35,010 nucleotides of DNA from Pseudomonadota bacterium (lineage in GTDB: Bacteria > Pseudomonadota > Alphaproteobacteria > Acetobacterales > Acetobacteraceae): positions 1 through 35,010 of the forward strand of contig JAJZEV010000194.1 of assembly GCA_021805665.1 (NCBI GenBank). Direction: 5' to 3'. Positions 33,215 through 35,010 of this stretch are shown here, one piece after another (the first letter of the stretch is position 1; each line of letters starts with the position of its first letter). The position numbers were made by a program, and so were the translations under genes. The notes beneath the pieces are model-generated. The model did no database searches, was not told the origin of the DNA, and was given only the letters and a program-made list of their open reading frames with translations.

Positions 33215-34042
33215 ATGCAGATCGTCGATGCCCAAATTCACACCTGGGGAACCGGCCTGCCCAGCAACCTGTCGCACATCCAGGTCACCCATTTCACACC
33301 GGCCGAGGCCATCGCCCTGATGGACGATGGCGGCGTCGATGCCGCCATTATTCATCCGCCCGGCTGGGATCCGAACTCGACCGAAATGGCGTTCCAGGCG
33401 GTCAGGGACTACCCGAACCGGTTCGCGATCATGGGGTCGCTGCCGCTCGACGACCCCGGCTCCCGCGGCACGATCGCCAACTGGCGCGCCCAACCCGGCA
33501 TGCTCGGTCTTCGCTACACCTTTCTGCACGAGCCAGCCCGGCGAAATCTGGCGGATGGCGAGTACGACTGGCTTTTTGCCGCGGCCGAGAAAGCGGGCGT
33601 CCCCATCTCCGCCCTGGCAACCGACTCTCTGGCAGTGCTGGGGGGCCTTGCCCAACGGCACCCGGAGCTGCGGCTAACGATCGATCACCTGGGCGGACGC
33701 GGGGGCCTCACGACGCTGAAAGACGCCGAGGCCATGACGCATATCCCGGAACTGCTAAAGCTAGCAAAACTGCCGAATGTAGCGGTCAAGGCAACCGGCG
33801 CGCCGGGCTATTCCGGTGAGGCGTACCCCTTCCCGAAAATGCACACCTATCTGCGCCAGATATACGACGCGTTCGGCCCCAACCGCATGTTCTGGGGCAC
33901 CGACATCACCAAGATGCCGTGCTCCTGGCACCAATGCGTAACGATGTTCACCGAGGAACTTCCATGGCTGAGTCAGCAGGACAAGCAACTGATCATGGGC
34001 GACGCGATCTGCACATGGTGGGGCTGGAACCGGACCGGCTGA
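33215..34042 (+). CDS. Amidohydrolase family 2 protein
   Basis: The 275-residue protein has the amidohydrolase-2 (TIM-barrel) pattern: DAQIHTW at the N-terminus with His9, VDAAIIHPPGWDPN, the segment TIDHLGGRGG, and FWGTDITKMPC containing the late Asp. The first motif has one His where many metal enzymes have H-x-H. Relatives act as decarboxylases or lactonases on aromatic or lactone intermediates. The ATG at 33215 follows GGGGAAAAA about 6 bases upstream. It is divergent from the SDR gene and is followed after 59 bases by the cupin. Confidence 0.87.
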   Translation: MQIVDAQIHTWGTGLPSNLSHIQVTHFTPAEAIALMDDGGVDAAIIHPPGWDPNSTEMAFQAVRDYPNRFAIMGSLPLDDPGSRGTIANWRAQPGMLGLRYTFLHEPARRNLADGEYDWLFAAAEKAGVPISALATDSLAVLGGLAQRHPELRLTIDHLGGRGGLTTLKDAEAMTHIPELLKLAKLPNVAVKATGAPGYSGEAYPFPKMHTYLRQIYDAFGPNRMFWGTDITKMPCSWHQCVTMFTEELPWLSQQDKQLIMGDAICTWWGWNRTG

Positions 34043-34101
34043 ACACAGCCCCCGACATGTCGCCGCCTTAGCCGACCTTTAACACCGCAAAGGAAACCGT
34101 C

Positions 34102-34518
34102 ATGAAAATCCTCCGCTCCTCCGCCCGGAAGACCAATCGCGCCCCCGCCTCCAACTTCACCGGAACCGTGTTTTCGGATGAGGTCGTGGTCGGCGTCGCG
34201 CCATCGCGCATGCGCGGTTCGGTGGTGTCCTTCACCCCCGGCGCCAGGACGGCGTGGCACAGTCACCCGGTCGGCCAGACCCTGTTCTGCCTGTCGGGGG
34301 CCGGCCGCGTTCAGCGCGAGGGCGATCAAGTACAGGAAATCCGCCCCGGCGACACGGTCATCATCCCGCCCGATGTGCGTCACTGGCACGGGGCGGCACC
34401 GGACAAGCTGTTCTCTCACCTCGCGATGTCGGAACTGAACGACAAAGGCGAGGGCACCGCATGGTTCGAACACGTCTCGGACCAGGACTACAACGCCCAG
34501 CCCGCGCCGGTAACGTGA
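34102..34518 (+). CDS. Cupin domain protein
   Basis: The 138-residue protein is a single-domain cupin. Motif 1 is ARTAWHSHPVGQTLFCLSG with His53, His55 and Gln59 as likely metal ligands; motif 2 is RPGDTVIIPPDVRHWHG with His94 or His96. Relatives include manganese cupins with hydroxynitrile-lyase or similar activity and metabolic regulators. Placement after the amidohydrolase suggests a role in the same pathway. The ATG follows AAAGGAAA. Confidence 0.9.
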   Translation: MKILRSSARKTNRAPASNFTGTVFSDEVVVGVAPSRMRGSVVSFTPGARTAWHSHPVGQTLFCLSGAGRVQREGDQVQEIRPGDTVIIPPDVRHWHGAAPDKLFSHLAMSELNDKGEGTAWFEHVSDQDYNAQPAPVT

Positions 34519-34526
34519 AGACAAAC

Positions 34527-34551
34527 GGGAGGGGCAATACAGACCCCTCCC
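34527..34551. terminator. Hairpin between the convergent cupin and monooxygenase genes
   Basis: GGGAGGGG (34527-34534) pairs with CCCCTCCC (34544-34551), an 8-bp perfect stem with a 9-base loop, centred between two convergent stops. It probably serves as a two-way terminator, although no long T-run follows on either strand. Confidence 0.6.
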
Positions 34552-34558
34552 TGCTCCT

Positions 34559-35010
<452 letters not shown>

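Overview
The window looks like GC-rich chromosomal DNA of an alphaproteobacterium. I infer Rhodospirillales, perhaps Acetobacteraceae, from gene content (kdpABCDE-type operon, hslVU, SufE, glutathione synthetase, LivK-type binding protein, Baeyer-Villiger-type monooxygenase) and very GC-rich codon use. The taxon is an inference; no rRNA is present.

Region 1 (1-12264) is ordinary chromosome. It opens inside kdpB and continues kdpC-kdpD-kdpE, a potassium uptake pump with its two-component system. The last gene of that chain is a PtsN-like IIA protein whose start overlaps the kdpE stop. On the other strand lie a branched-chain-type amide/amino-acid binding protein, a roughly 0.8 kb non-coding stretch with a 40-odd-bp inverted repeat pair, gluconokinase plus short-form 6-phosphogluconate dehydrogenase, a GDSL/SGNH hydrolase with an RTX-like C-terminal domain, and a GlcD-type FAD dehydrogenase. 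A NIPSNAP-family gene follows on the plus strand.

Region 2 (about 12400-21091) is accessory and is the most interesting part. An acyltransferase gene is cut off at about 12779. Next to it is a short remnant of an integrative element: a serine recombinase, a GC-rich tail, two 11-bp tandem repeats and a 3' fragment of tRNA-Val. Immediately after comes a complete 7,391-bp integrative element bounded by an 85-bp perfect direct repeat that includes the 3' part of tRNA-Val(CAC); the intact tRNA is at 21017-21091. The element carries a tyrosine integrase, an AlpA/excisionase-like protein, a RepA-type RecA-fold helicase/ATPase, a chain of small unknown genes, a weak TerS-like candidate and a Tn3-type serine resolvase. 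Two dense arrays of TGTCCG/CGGACA motifs bracket the 2-kb block of small genes, one after the helicase gene and one just before the resolvase gene. The right ends of the remnant and of the complete element align without gaps from their 11-bp tandem repeats through the tRNA sequence, but the 11-bp repeat sequence differs. This suggests two related elements stacked at one tRNA with diverged integrase arm-site specificity. No phage structural genes are seen; a plasmid-like integrative element or phage satellite is possible.

Region 3 (21284-31060) is chromosome again: pyrC, sufE, a TolC-family outer membrane lipoprotein, hslVU, a GT4 glycosyltransferase, gshB, an alpha/beta hydrolase with Cys in place of the usual nucleophilic Ser, and a ParD/ParE toxin-antitoxin pair.

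Region 4 (31061-35010) is a probable catabolic neighbourhood: a serine beta-lactamase/esterase and an SDR dehydrogenase on the minus strand, divergent from an amidohydrolase and a cupin, then the end of a Baeyer-Villiger-type flavin monooxygenase facing them across a hairpin terminator. No CRISPR array or rRNA was found.
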